From Paraspadella gotoi (lineage: Eukaryota > Chaetognatha): a DNA stretch of 64,000 nucleotides. The stretch spans positions 7,062,430-7,126,429 of the forward strand of contig CM119269.1 in the NCBI GenBank assembly GCA_051294375.1. Direction: 5' to 3'. Below are positions 10,109-21,066 of the stretch, one piece after another. How positions within the stretch are numbered: position 1 is the first letter of the stretch; every line of letters starts with the position of its first letter. Position numbers and translations under genes: made by a program. The notes beneath the pieces were generated by a model, which had not been told where the DNA came from, ran no database searches, and was given only the letters and a program-made list of their open reading frames with translations.

Positions 10109-12430
10109 ACTAAGCTCTGACAAACAAGGCCAGCAGGTTTTTATTTAATATACTTCTATACCGGCCAAGGTAGAAGATGGCAAAATATTGTTTAATTATT
10201 AAGTTCAAAAAAAATCCTACCATAAAAATATCAGAAAATATCAACCAAAATCTTTCGGAAAAGTCACCCCTTCTTTGGAAGATGTTTGCCATATTGGAAG
10301 AATGTTTTACTGATCTGACTCCCTAGGTTGAAAACTTCTTATTTGAATTCCCGATCGTATAGCTCCTCTTTTTACTTTTAACTTTAAATAAAAATTTCAC
10401 ACAAAATGGACTAATATCACTTTCCCATGGTATGCGTATTCATACATAAATCGCATTCTCGATATGGACGTAGTCACGAATAAAGCTAGACCATAAATAA
10501 ATAAGTCCGCCGTAGATGGATATAAATTTTTGAGAGCCTTCAGACATAGGTATGGCATTCACCCTCGCTGACGCGTATGTCACCTCGTAATTTGAAGTTT
10601 ATTTGTAAATTCACAACATATGTTAAATGTCGTGATCATTGTATTGAAGTTGAAGCAAAGGTCCTATATTGTTTTACAAGTAGATAGAGAAATTGCATAA
10701 TCGAAAATATTGATGTCGCGAGCGGACCAGTTCCATTTAGAAGTCTGATGGTTTTGATGTCAAAATGATGGTTAGTTTTGTCAAAGAAGAAAAAAAAAAT
10801 GCGAGCCCTTCAGATCAACCGGAATTCGGAATCGAGTGTTTACATCTATTTTTACCTGATTTTTCCAGCGGGCGTTGTTATCATTATTTGTAGTCAGATT
10901 TAACCGAAAAATCTCCATTTGAAAAAGTCTTCCTCTGATTTCTAAAGAACGACATAGACTCCTAGACTCACGCAAGGAAGATCGTAAGAGAGAAAGAGAC
11001 AGAAAGAGAGAGAGAGAGAGACAAAGAGAGACAAAGCTGGACAGCTGCTGGAAGGCCGGGGCTGTAAAGTCAACTGCAAGAGTCCTGAACTCGTCTATTT
11101 CTAAAAAGAAATATAATAATATACATTTAAAGAAATAAAAAGAAAGGCAAATCTGTTACAATTGTTTACAATTGGAAAATTGTTCCAATTTTTTTCCAAT
11201 TTCGCAGCTTGTAAAAGATTTTTTTTTATTTGTATTAAAAATTAAAGATATAGCTTCTCATTAAGTATTTTGAGTTCCCATTTTTATTATAGGATTTAAA
11301 AATTTTTTTTTGAAATTTCATCTTCAAATATTATGATAATGCAATATGTAAATTAGATTAAAGCATTTCTATAGTACTAATTTGGATATTATAATGAGTA
11401 CTAAATAATCTCATTGCATATTGCAGTAAATCAAATGAAGTGGAAATTTAAACAAAAAACTTATCCTAATATATTAAAAATAATCAAAGCTATTTCAAGA
11501 TGTAAGGAAGCCATAATCTAAATTTTTTACTATACTATGATCGCACACTTTTGTAAAACTTTATCATAATTCATAATAATATTATTTTAAAAAAATGGTA
11601 AGTCCAACCCACCTATAAAAGACGTAGTAGTTTTTATATAAAAATAGCGTGACGCCGACGACGAACCGACGAACGACGTTACAAAAGAAAGGCAATACCT
11701 AAAACATTATAGAGCCCTGAACCGGCTCGGCCGGTCATGGCTCGATAAAAAAGAGAGATAGAAAGAATAAATGAAAGTGTGACTTTTTAAAAGAGTGAGA
11801 GGGTGACAGAAATCGTTCAAGAATTATCGATAAGGGAGAAAAAATGAAAGCAGAAAGATCAACTATGAGTGGAGCTATAACAGTGGTTGCAACGTTTGAC
11901 TAATTATAATAAATTTAGAATTGAAGTAAAAATTTGTTTTGTTGACGGACAATGAATTTTTTTTATTTTTACGTTTTTTTTCTCTGAAAATAAAACAATT
12001 GATAGCGCTGTCAAACAAAAAAAAAATAAATTAATTCTAATTTTTAACCGCGAAAAAAATAGCACGAAAGAACAATGTCTTATCAATAAAATTATAACAT
12101 CGATTTATAACTCATTTTTCACATAAGGAAAACACAGAAGTGAGCAGAAATCGAGAGCCTTCCAAAAATTTAAAGCTTTCGACTAAACAGAAGGAAGTAG
12201 GCGTGTTTTATTAAGGGAAGAAATAGGAAGGAGTTTTATTAGACATAGAACGCGTTAGGAATGATGATAATTAATGTACAGAAATATGTAGATTATGCAG
12301 AGGAGCAGGCAATAAACAATATAACAAATAGTCCATAAAGAGTTTGATGTTTGTTTCTTGAAGGTAAGTTGAAGAGTCCCCATCTAGTCCCCTCTCATCG
12401 TTTCTCTGCGTCGGTTTCCTGAGGGAAAGC
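10109..12430. other. AT-rich region without a supported gene
   Basis: Only short unconvincing frames, a GA-rich tract at 10985-11035 and poly-A/T runs are seen. A weak foldback lies at about 11310-11450 (gataatgcaatatgtaaatta against actgcaatatgcaatgagat on the other strand). Confidence 0.45.
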
Positions 12431-12454
12431 CTCCTCTCTGATTGGCTCAACAGA

Positions 12455-12575
12455 AGACCAGTGGCGGCGCCAATACATGTAAATCCGCTTTCAAGGGCTT
12501 AAGCTGACTGTACTGGTGGAACTAATAATATTTGATACTTGAGAAAATTTTTTTAACTTGCATCAATTTTAGGAT
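12455..12575 (+). repeat. Fragment of the CAGTGGC element family
   Basis: The words accagtggcggcgccaatac and atgtaaatccgctttcaagg, followed by one minisatellite unit (tttttttaacttgcatca), match the middle of the elements at 49440, 55250 and 56120. Confidence 0.6.
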
Positions 12576-13259
12576 TAATAAAACCCGTAAGGTAAATGAG
12601 GAAATTGAATAAAATATGGGTTGTTGATTTAAAGAAGAAAAAGTGTAATGAAGTCTTAAAATAGAATATTGCTTGAATAGCCATAGTCAATGTCAGTTTG
12701 TGCGGGTAATAGTCATTGAAGGATTCGAATCCCAACAAATTCTAATCAAAGTACAGTGAAAAATAAACGCAACTCCCAATCAAAACCACCGCACAGGGCT
12801 CCAAAACTCTAGCGTTAGTTTAGTGTGAGTACATATCTATATGTTTAATACTATATATATGAAAAAGGTATGAGAAAAATTTTTTTAGATGAGCATTATT
12901 ATAACATTTTATAAAAGATAACATTTTAAAATACATAATTAAATATACGGAATATATTTAAATGCTGTACATTTTAAAGATTGTTAATCTATCATTAGGA
13001 GAGAGATGTGGACGCGATCCGGAAAAGCGTAAGCGAACACTGTTGAAGCGGCCGATTTTTGAAGAACCCGAAACCGGGAGGCGATAGAAAAAAATTTGAG
13101 AATAAAGGATTGAAACCCGGAAGCTAATAATAACCTCTGCGTGTTCGTCCTGGTCATATTGTTTTTTATTTGTTAGAAATGAAAGGTATTTAATGTTATT
13201 GCAAAATCTTGACTGCTCTTTCTTGATTTTTCTTTTAAAAATTTGTTTTAAATATTTAT

Positions 13260-14550
13260 TTCACGGTAGGGGCAAGAGAGGATGTGAAAGAAGACAAAAA
13301 AAGTGCATCTCTGAAACCTATAAAATCTAAAGTATACCCATGAGACACTTTTTGGTGGATAGGTCAGTAAAACGATAAAGGCAGGTTTTTTTTTTTTAAA
13401 CATTTTTTTAATAAAAAAAATTTTGGCAAACAATAAACAATTCCTAAAAATTTTAAGTAGTTTTAATGGAATATGCTTACAATTTGAATGTCTATATGTC
13501 TGTCATTATCCTCAAAACATAAGCTTTAATTTGAAACCACCCAAACTTCTATTACTATTTTGCTATTGAAATATAAGTAAAAATTAATATTTTTTTTTTT
13601 CAAAAGATTAATCAAATTAATACCATTGAACAGATTATTTCTTTAAAATAAAATACAAAATATGTTCTCAAAATACATTTTCTAACTTATTAGGCTTAAA
13701 AATAAGTTTTTTTGTTTAATTAATAATAATTTTAGAAAAAAATATAAAAACTTTAAAATAAAAGAGAGTTTTAAAAAATATTAATATATAGTCTATAATT
13801 AAGTATTAAAGTTAAATCATTATGTTTATTAATATTATTTAACAATATTTTTGTCTATAATAATATTTATCAAATATTGAGTGATTATTATTATAATATA
13901 ATTTATTGAATAAATTTTTTTGTTGATAAATAATAATATATAATGATACTTTTTAAAGCTGGATAGATTTGATTAAAGTGCTCAAACTAATATTTCTGTT
14001 ATTTATTTGAGATTAAGTTTTAATCAAATATCACATATTTTTCTTAAAAAAATAAAATTATCTGTATTATTTATTTTTTAATAATTAATTTATATCAATT
14101 TTTTTTTAAATTTGTTTTTAGGGCTAAATTAAGTAGAACTGCATTTTGAGACCTATTGTACTTTTATTTTTAAAAAAAGAATCCGTTTGAAAAAACTGAT
14201 TGATTATTATTTTTTTTTTAAATTATGATTTTTACTTATAAATTCAATTAACAAAAAAATCCGTAAAAATTGGGAAGAGGTCTGCAAATTAAAGCTTATG
14301 CTCTGTAGATAATGATAGATGTATGAACATTAAAATTGTAAGCATTTTCACTAAAACTATTTAAAAAATTTTATAAAAAAATTAAAAAAACTTTAAGTGA
14401 GCACTTTTAAAAAAAACCTACCTCTTATCGAATTTTACTGACCACTACTTAACGTGTCTCATGGGTAAGTTGGGTATCTTTAAGATTTTATAGTTTCAGA
14501 TTGATGCACTTTTTTTTGTTTCTTTCACAATCCTCCTGCCCTTTCTTGTG
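13260..14550. mobile_element. Long terminal-inverted-repeat element
   Basis: The left arm (about 13260-13620) and right arm (about 14200-14550) are imperfect reverse complements of some 350 bp each. Paired landmarks are gaagacaaaaaaagtgcatc / gatgcacttttttttgtttc, acccatgagacac / gtgtctcatgggt, ggtcagtaaaacg / aattttactgacc, and cataagctttaatttg / caaattaaagcttatg. The centre is pure AT with no ORF, so the element is non-autonomous. A related fragment (ggtcagtaaaac, then gaatatgcttaaattg) lies at 49918-49990. Target-site duplications could not be assigned. Confidence 0.7.
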
Positions 14551-15106
14551 TATTTTCAACATTTTTAAAATTGTTTGCTCCTAATTTTTTTTTTTTTCAA
14601 TTTTTCTTATTCCTCTTCTTTTATTTTTTTTCTTTTTATTCTTTTTTTCCCTCTTGTCGAGAAAATCTATGGAAAAAAAAAAAAAAAATATTTTACAAAT
14701 AATTTTTATTTTTTTTAAATTATTCTTTTAATAATTTAAATAAAAATCTGAGCTAAAAAAACGATTCTTTCTATCTGAACAATAACTGTAAATTAAGTTA
14801 AATTAAAAATTAAAATTAACTTTTTAATTCTTATAAATCTTAAAAATTTATTTCTTATATTTTATTATTTTTCTTTAAAATTTAAGTCTCTTTCTTTTAA
14901 TCCATAACCGTTTTTCATGTTACAAACCAAGTTTAAAACAAAAGGATTTGATCTGTTTTATTGCAATATTGCAAAATATTATGCTTATACATACTTAAAT
15001 CTCTAACCACACACTCTCTCTCTATCTTCTTTCTTTTTCCTCCTTGCACTGAACAAAAAAGCAAATTAAAAAAATATATAAAAAAATAAATCAAAATTAT
15101 TAATAA
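14551..15106. other. T/A-run-rich spacer
   Basis: Homopolymer-rich DNA with no supported feature. Confidence 0.5.
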
Positions 15107-15160
15107 ACAAGTTTGAAGCAAACAATGCGGATCTGCCACGATCATAGCGGTAATATAAAA
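15107..15160 (+). repeat. Fragment of the CAGTGGC element family (5' end)
   Basis: acaagtttgaagcaaacaat and gcggatctgccacgatca match the 5' end of the elements at 49440 and 56120 (aagtttgagcaaacaatgtc, then ggatctgc). It stands at the edge of TTAA-rich DNA, as do the fragments at 33500 and 34036. Confidence 0.6.
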
Positions 15161-15239
15161 TTGATTAATTAATTGAATAAAATAAATTAATTTAAGTAAT
15201 TACATATAATTAATTAAAATAAATAACCATCAAGATAAA

Positions 15240-15640
15240 AATTCCCAGACCGAACACTTCGGAGCCGTCTATTGGGGCGGCCTGTGCAGGGAAGGGCAAC
15301 CACCCTGCACAGCAAATACGTGGCGAGACAGGAAAGGTCTCTGTCAGATCGGTTCAAACAGCACACAAAAGCCATATCGGGACGCCACTGAGTGGTCATA
15401 CTTATCGGCTATTGCTGAGCACAGCGCGACAGCCAACCTCCCCGCCATCCTGTTCAGAGAAACTGACTGTCTCGTGCGTGTCCCATGAGCGCGAAAACTG
15501 GTTTTCACTAGAGTATTAGATGAGGCGATTTACATCAAAGCCTCGAGCCCTCTCTGAATCGTGATGGATGTGAGCGATTCGATCCTCCCTCCAAGATTAT
15601 GATTCGCTAATTAAAATGGAGGTGGAACGCCCAGCAACCA
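15240..15640 (+). pseudogene. Decayed GIY-YIG endonuclease domain of a Penelope-like element
   Basis: Three frames together carry the conserved order of the PLE-type GIY-YIG nuclease: RSLSDRFKQHTKAISG near 15327-15390, EWSYLSAIAEHS near 15390-15425, ERENWFS near 15489-15510, then EAIYIKASSPL and NRDG near 15525-15570. Known PLE endonucleases have the pattern (L/R)xxRxxxH, AxHA, xxNWF, EAxYIK and LNRDxG in this order. Stops and frame changes separate the pieces, so it is a pseudogene or badly sequenced. No reverse transcriptase is recognised upstream, where DNA is AT-rich, so the copy is 5'-truncated. GC content contrasts sharply with the flanks. Confidence 0.65.
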
Positions 15641-16070
15641 CCCCACCGCACGGTGATTCCCACTGTTCCCCACTCAACGGTCAGACGGAGCCTCCCACAG
15701 CAATGGAACGCACGATCCTCTCCCAAACCTGCAGCACCTTGGTGTGAAGCTCTTCTCCACAACAGCTGAGCGTCGCCCAAAACGACGGCTGCAGGAGGAG
15801 GGAGAGAGTCTGTATCACTGCAGCAAAGCAAGGCCAGAAAACAGGCATTTGCCCGTCCTATGCCGTCAGGCGAAGAGGAGGGACTTCGGCAGCTTTATTC
15901 AAGGCCAGAGGGATATCAGAGTGTGCATTGGGTCATTTTTCCAGGCGGCCTCGCTTACCAAGTCCTGGACATTCGATCCATGACGATACCTCTCAGCCCA
16001 ATGACAAGTCAATAACCCGATCATGATCATCAAACTCCTGTTTTGCAGGCGGGGGGGGGGGGCAGCTCAT
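15641..16070 (+). other. GC-rich tail following the PLE endonuclease remnant
   Basis: The composition stays GC-rich and several frames are open (for example 15744-15983, containing TTAERRPKRRLQEEGE), but I do not recognise them. It may be the PLE C-terminal extension or 3' UTR, or a separate insertion. It ends at a G12-like run near 16051. Confidence 0.35.
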
Positions 16071-16243
16071 TTTGAGCTCTTTATTTTCCTAATTCTACAA
16101 CTTAGCTATCCCAACCTACAATTCTCCTTTTCTCTTCCTTATTCAATCTTAATTAACAAACTAGTTAAAATATTCTCAGTTAAATCTAACTAGTTTAAGC
16201 ATAAGTATATTAATTTATTGAATTATTTTATTCCTTTATCTCT

Positions 16244-16500
16244 TTGTTGTATCATTACAAAATGAAATATTTTCTCTCTCTCCTTGTCTCTTCATTTCAC
16301 TATTCAACAATTTCACCACTTTCTCTCCTTCTTCTCTCTCCTTACCTTAACCTGTCCATCAATCTGACCACTGTCCTTATTCACTTTGTTGGAAGCTTTA
16401 TCTCTCTCTCTCTGTCCCTCTCTCTCTCTCTCAATCTCTTCTCTTCTCTTCTCTCTCTCTGACTCAATTGTTATAGAAAAAATTTGCCTGATTATTCTAA
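16244..16500 (+). repeat. CT-rich segment related to 1190-1379
   Basis: The words aacctgtccatcaatctgac, cactgtccttattcacttt and gttggaa match aacctgtcctcacatctgac and cactttgttggaa at 1270-1320, and both segments lead into a hammerhead-like motif. It is therefore a second copy of the same terminal region. Confidence 0.6.
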
Positions 16501-16502
16501 CG

Positions 16503-16540
16503 CTGATTGAAGGCTTATACTTAAAGGCCAGAACATGTCC
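16503..16540 (+). ncRNA. Degenerate hammerhead-like motif, copy 2
   Basis: CTGATTGA, AGGCTT, AAAGGCC and AGAACATGTCC correspond to the parts of copy 1 with one insertion in the core and a changed GAAA. The helix II partners GGCTT and AGGCC are only partly complementary. It lies about 0.9 kb downstream of the PLE endonuclease remnant, consistent with a 3' terminal repeat. Confidence 0.4.
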
Positions 16541-16819
16541 TATGTAAAAGATAAATCGTTTGTAACATAACAAATGAACTTGTCTTCTCTAATAATAACA
16601 TCGACCATTTGGGAGTCTCAAAATGATTGAACAAAGACAACGCGATGAACATCAATGACAAAACGTACAACGAAAGTCTTTGGTACTTTGTGAGCCGTAG
16701 TACAGTAGTGATCAAATAAGTAATGACCTGATCCTCAATCTGATGAGATCCTTTTTCTCAGCCTAATGTAAATACTAAGTTGTTGTTGTTTATTAATTTT
16801 TATCATTTTTTACTTTTTC

Positions 16820-16844
16820 NNNNNNNNNNNNNNNNNNNNNNNNN
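16820..16844. other. Assembly gap (25 N)
   Basis: Run of N between AT-rich DNA and a fragment of the module end. Confidence 1.
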
Positions 16845-16945
16845 TTTTTTGTAGTAAAAACAAAAGTTATTTATATATTCTAGTTGCCTTAAAAATCCAG
16901 CTTTAATTTAATCAAAATTGAAAAAATAAAATTTTAAAATATACC
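16845..16945. repeat. Module-end fragment
   Basis: gtagtaaaaacaaaagttat, ttctagttgcctt and aattgaaaaaataaaatttt match 5283-5375 and 31695-31790. It jumps straight into telomeric repeats without the palindrome block. Confidence 0.75.
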
Positions 16946-17765
16946 AAGCCTTCCGTTCAACTCTGTGCCTCTCCCTAACCCTAACCCGGGCTCAGCCTCC
17001 CGTACATCTCCAGTGCCTCAACCCTAACCCTAACCGCCTTGATGCATCAACCACGGGCCCCTCCCCCAACCCTAACCCTAAACCAAGCCTTCCCGTTCAA
17101 CTCTGTGCCCTCTCCCTAACCCTAACCAGGCCCAGCCTCCCGTACATCTCCGTGCCTCAACCCTAACCCTAACCGCTTCGATGATCAACCATGGGTCCTC
17201 CCGCAACCCTAACCCTAAACCAAGCCTCCCGTTCAACTCCATGCCTCTCCCCTAACCCTAAACCCAGGCCGGCCTCCGGTACATCTCCGTACCTCACCTC
17301 TAACCCTAATGCCGTTCTGATATATAACAAGGGCCTCTCTCCATCAACCCTAACCCTAAACCGGCAGCCTGCTCGTTCACTCCACCTCAATCCCTACCCT
17401 AATGCCTCGATATAAACCCAGCCGGGGCCTCTCTCTACTGCTCAACCCTAACCGCTAACCGCGTGATAACCCAGGCTCTCGCCCATCCACTAAGGGCAGC
17501 TCGGTACATCTCGCGTGCCTCACCTATCTAATTCCTGCCCATACACGCGGGCTCTTGGTCATCAACAACACCCTCCCCTACCCTATCCCTAAGAATTGGA
17601 CAATTAATAATAAGCCTAAATAAAACTTAACTTTACAACCTACGAACCCTAACCCAACCTAACCCTAAACTATCAACCCTAACCCTAACTACTCAACGCC
17701 TAACCGGCTAACTACTACCTACTCAACCCTAACCCTAAACCAACTCAACCTAACCCTAACCCTAA
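16945..17765. repeat. Degenerate telomeric (CCCTAA) array 2, about 140 bp higher unit
   Basis: CCCTAACCCTAACC-type words alternate with fixed spacers. The spacer ccgttcaactc recurs at about 16951, 17093, 17229 and, altered, 17370, giving a period near 140 bp. The later part (17585-17760) has actcaaccctaaccctaa spacers as in array 1. The C-rich strand is on plus throughout. Confidence 0.8.
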
Positions 17766-17845
17766 TCTGAGTTTATTTTAGGCGAAATCGCCATAACTAG
17801 AACGCTAGATGTAGTTCAGTGCGAAATCGCCATTTTGCTTAACCC
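17766..17845. repeat. Partial TIR element (left end) within telomeric repeats
   Basis: atctgagtttattttaggcg, aaatcgccataactagaacg and ctagatgta match the left end of the element at 6325; the right end is missing or reduced to gcgaaatcgcc. Confidence 0.55.
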
Positions 17846-17884
17846 TAACCCTAACCTACACTACTCAACCCTAAACCCTACCTA

Positions 17885-18235
17885 ACTCAAAATCCAAACA
17901 TATCTACTAAAACTACTCAACCCTAACCCTAAAACACAATTTGTAAACTCTCTAACGCCTAACCCATGCTTTGGATAACGATATTCAACCCTAACCCTCG
18001 AGAATCTCATAACGTCAAGCTAAAAAATGCATTTGTAAACTCTCAAACCCTAACCCTAACTCAAAAATCCAAACATATCTACTAAAAACTACTCAACCCT
18101 AACCCTAAAACACCAATTTGTAAACTCTCTAACCCTAACCCATGCTTTGATAACGATATTCAACCCTAACCTCGAGAATCTCATACGTCAAGCTAAAAAT
18201 GCCATTTGTAAACTCTCAAACCCTAACCCTAACTC
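17885..18235. repeat. Two copies of a 175 bp telomere-associated repeat
   Basis: The order aaaatccaaacatatctact, accctaaaacacaatttg, catgctttggataacgat, cgagaatctcataacg, aaaatgcatttgtaaactct appears twice, starting near 17886 and 18060. Each copy is interrupted by CCCTAA words. Confidence 0.75.
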
Positions 18236-18710
18236 AAAAAACTCAATACGTCCCTTATTTTTATGTTTTGTAAACTCTTCAACCCTAACCCTAGCTAAAA
18301 AACGCGTTTGTAAACTCCCTACCCTAACCCTAACTCGAAAAACTTAATACGTCCTTATTTTTATATTTTGTAAACTCTTCAACCCTAACCCTAGCTAAAA
18401 AACGCGTTTGTAAACTCCCAAACCCTAACCCTAACTAAAAAAATTCAATATGTCCATATTTTTATATTTTGTAAACTCTTCAACCCTAACCCTAGCTAAA
18501 AACGCGTTTGTAAACTCCTAACCCTAACCTAACTCGAAAACTCAATACGTCCTTATTTTTATATTTTGTAAACTCTTCAACCCTAAACCCTAGCTAAAAA
18601 CGCGTTTGTAAACTCCCTAACCCTAACCTAAACTCGAAAAACTCAATACGTCCTTATTTTTATATTTTGTAAACTCTTCAACCCTAACCCTAGCCAGAAT
18701 CTCATACATT
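18230..18710. repeat. Five copies of a 100 bp telomere-associated repeat
   Basis: The anchor taaactcttcaaccc occurs at about 18271, 18371, 18472, 18569 and 18670, so the period is 97-101 bp. Each unit holds caaccctaaccctagctaa, acgcgtttgtaaactcc and tacgtccttatttttatat. Units differ mainly by one-base indels, typical of uncorrected reads. Confidence 0.8.
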
Positions 18711-18890
18711 GTATTTATTTTCATTTAAATATCAACGTAAACTGCTAAACCCTAACCCTGTAGTTCAAATATTAGTATTTTTTACCGTGTGTAAACTGCT
18801 CAACCCTAACCCGTAGTACAAATATTACTATTTTTGATTTCGTAGTACTTTCTTTGTTGCCTACCCGTGTGCACGCCTAAAATCGGCCTG

Positions 18891-19089
18891 TACGAGGTTC
18901 CAACGCAATAGGATCCTATGTTAAACGCCTTTCATTGTTTGGCTCCGCGGACAAAAATTTTTTCTCCCTAAACAGAGGTTCTTTATATATTTGGGGAATG
19001 GGTCTGGCTTTTTCTGGAAATTTGAGTGTCTCACCTACCCTTATAAGAGAGCCTCTTTAACGTTATTCCTATTGGGTTGGAACCTCGTA
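18891..19089. mobile_element. Short TIR element of 199 bp at the edge of the GC-rich island
   Basis: The first 22 bases (starting tacgaggttccaac) and last 22 bases (ending gttggaacctcgta) are reverse complements with one mismatch. There is no ORF inside. Flanking bases (gcctg and gtgaa) give no clear target duplication. This fits a MITE-like element; a palindromic junction of a larger element is an alternative. Confidence 0.55.
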
Positions 19090-19500
19090 GTGAATCGAAT
19101 TTCCTATGTGTAGAGGCAGGCAGCGGGTATCGGCGCCCGAGCCGTGGCTGGGACTGAGAGCCATCGTTGTCTGCGTCGTCTTTGATCGCCCGGGAGACGG
19201 GCATTGGTCTTGACCGTCACGCCTCCTCGCCAGGATATCCGGGTAGGAGGGGGCAACGACGGGCACGGTCTTTTGGTAGACCATGATGGTTCTTTCGGCG
19301 GTCACCGGCGACCGTCGACCGCAGATTTGAGATTCCCGCCGCTGATCGAGGCTGCGCTGGCCGGGCAACGGTCACGATACGATAGACGGATTTTTCGGCG
19401 ATCCCCGGCGATCGTCGACTGCAGATTTGAGATTCCCGCGGTTGATCGAGGCAAGCGGAGACGGAGACCGGTGTTTAAAAAAATTGGTGCATGCGTGGGA
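19090..19500. repeat. GC-rich DNA with a repeated 33 bp segment
   Basis: The segment cgcagatttgagattccc followed by gctgatcgaggc or gttgatcgaggc occurs at about 19320 and 19418. No gene is supported; overlapping frames on both strands are typical of GC-rich shadow frames. Confidence 0.5.
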
Positions 19501-20075
19501 TTCGATCCGTGATTCGCCGTGACTCCGTCAGGGCGATCACGGGGGAAAATTTCATGAAACGGTGAACGTCAGACCCGAGTTCGTTCGCTCGTGCTCATTT
19601 ACGGGTAACGGGGATGTCGTAGGTTAAGAGAAAAGTCGCGGGCCCATGCCTTTTCTCTGTCCCGCGCCGTCGCCAATTATTCGTATATAAATAAGCGCGG
19701 GTATCGAACCTGTGACTCGCCGTGACTCCGTCAGGGCGAATCGCTTCTCTAAGGGAGAAATCTAGGCGATAGGCGATCGGCGATCGGCGATCGGCTCCCT
19801 CGCCGAATTTTCTTCCAATTACGGGTAACGGAGATGACGTAGGTTACGGGAAAAGTCGCGGCCAAGGCTTTTCTCAATGTCCCGCGCCGTCGCCAATTAT
19901 TCGTATTTAAATAAGCGCGGAGGAGGAACCTGTGACTCGCCGTGACTCCGTCAGGGCAAATCGCGGGGGTAAAAAAATATATAAAATATTTTTAAAAAAG
20001 TCGTGCATGCTCGGGAATCGAACCCGTGACTCGCCGTGACTCCGTCAGGGTGATCCCGGAGAAAATTTCAGGCCC
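19480..20075 (-). repeat. Repeated hairpin with tRNA T-arm/B-box-like end, four copies
   Basis: On plus, gtgactcgccgtgactccgt followed by cagggcgatc occurs at about 19511, 19711, 19931 and 20026. It folds because GTGACTCGCC pairs with GGCGATCAC. Read on minus, three copies lead into GGTTCGATTCCC or GGATCGAATCCC, close to the Pol III B box, and two are followed by ACCA or ACGA and a T run. No A box or cloverleaf could be found, so this is not called a tRNA. A longer 218 bp unit (acgggtaacggagatgacgt and cgccaattattcgtat) is present twice, at 19598 and 19816. Confidence 0.55.
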
Positions 20076-20697
20076 GAGCGAGCACGGTCGGGAGCGGAAT
20101 GAAAAAAAGTAGTTCCGTCGGCCTTCGGTGAACATCGGACCCGGGTTCATTCGCTCGTTAACCGAAAAGTCAAATAATGCTAAAATATGACAAAAATACC
20201 CGCGAACGATGGAAAAGCCCGGTAAAAATGTCGGATACACACATGTTTCGGGACTGGGTTCTCTCGTTCATGCGCCGCCATTTTGTATTCATCCGCGAAT
20301 CATTTCCCAGTAATAATAAAGAACGGCAAGGAAATAGAGGACGGTAAAGGACGGAATAGTGCAAAAAGCACGAAAAAACGCTAAATGTTGGAATGAAAGC
20401 CTTATACTCGGCCGCGGGGTCGATCTCGGTCTCGTCTTGGTCTCGGTCGGGGAAAAAAAAGGATGGGAAAGCGCGAAAAAGCGCGAATATAGAACGAAAG
20501 TCAAATGGCCCCGGTGTCGGTCTCGATCATCGGGAAGGGAAAAAACGGACGGTAAAGTCAGCCTAAGGTTTCACGCGGGTGACCTTATAAAAATTCGTTT
20601 CTCTACCGTGACCTGAGAAGCGAATAAGCCAGGCAGTAATTGACCATAGTTCACGGTAGGCTATGAGCGATCTCGCAGCAAGGGGATCGATCATTTT

Positions 20698-21066
20698 GTG
20701 TTTTTGCTAACTATGGATCATTTTACTTGCCTCGAATGTAACAAAAATTACCCACGAGAAACCCGCGGGAAAGGAATAACATGGGCAAAATCCGCGAACG
20801 AAAAATGGGTAAAAATTCGCTGTGGGAAAGAGACTGCTTACCCGTGTCCTAAAAATGAATGCAATGGTTGCAGCGCAACCTATGCACGACTTCGTGAACA
20901 CTTTTGGAACACGCACGGGTTCCGAATGACGACGCTTTCAACTACGGAGGGAGAGGACCTTCGCAGGCGCGCAAGACAAAAACTGTGCGCTATTCTTGAT
21001 GGAAAAAACTGGCCCGATGCCCCTGCATCGCCCGCTAATGAGATCCCACGAGCCCGGAGAAAATAA
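20698..21066 (+). CDS. Zinc-finger protein frame next to a tyrosine recombinase
   Basis: This 122-codon frame has C11-x2-C14 near the start and a C2H2-like finger C50-x4-C55-x12-H68-x4-H73 (core CNGCSATYARLREHFWNTHG). The C-terminal part is charged and ends in RARRK. A C2H2-type DNA-binding module just upstream of a recombinase suggests the N-terminal, DNA-end-recognition part of a transposon protein. The frame is not continuous with the following exon (21067-21209), so there is a frameshift, an unseen intron, or two proteins. Start codons at 20698 and 20713 are both possible. The open frame is GC-rich, unlike the surrounding genome. Confidence 0.5.
   Translation: MFLLTMDHFTCLECNKNYPRETRGKGITWAKSANEKWVKIRCGKETAYPCPKNECNGCSATYARLREHFWNTHGFRMTTLSTTEGEDLRRRARQKLCAILDGKNWPDAPASPANEIPRARRK

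Noticed and set aside
20000-20075. tRNA gene on the minus strand
   Set aside because: A good T-arm/B-box-like end is present but no A box, anticodon arm or acceptor pairing could be found.
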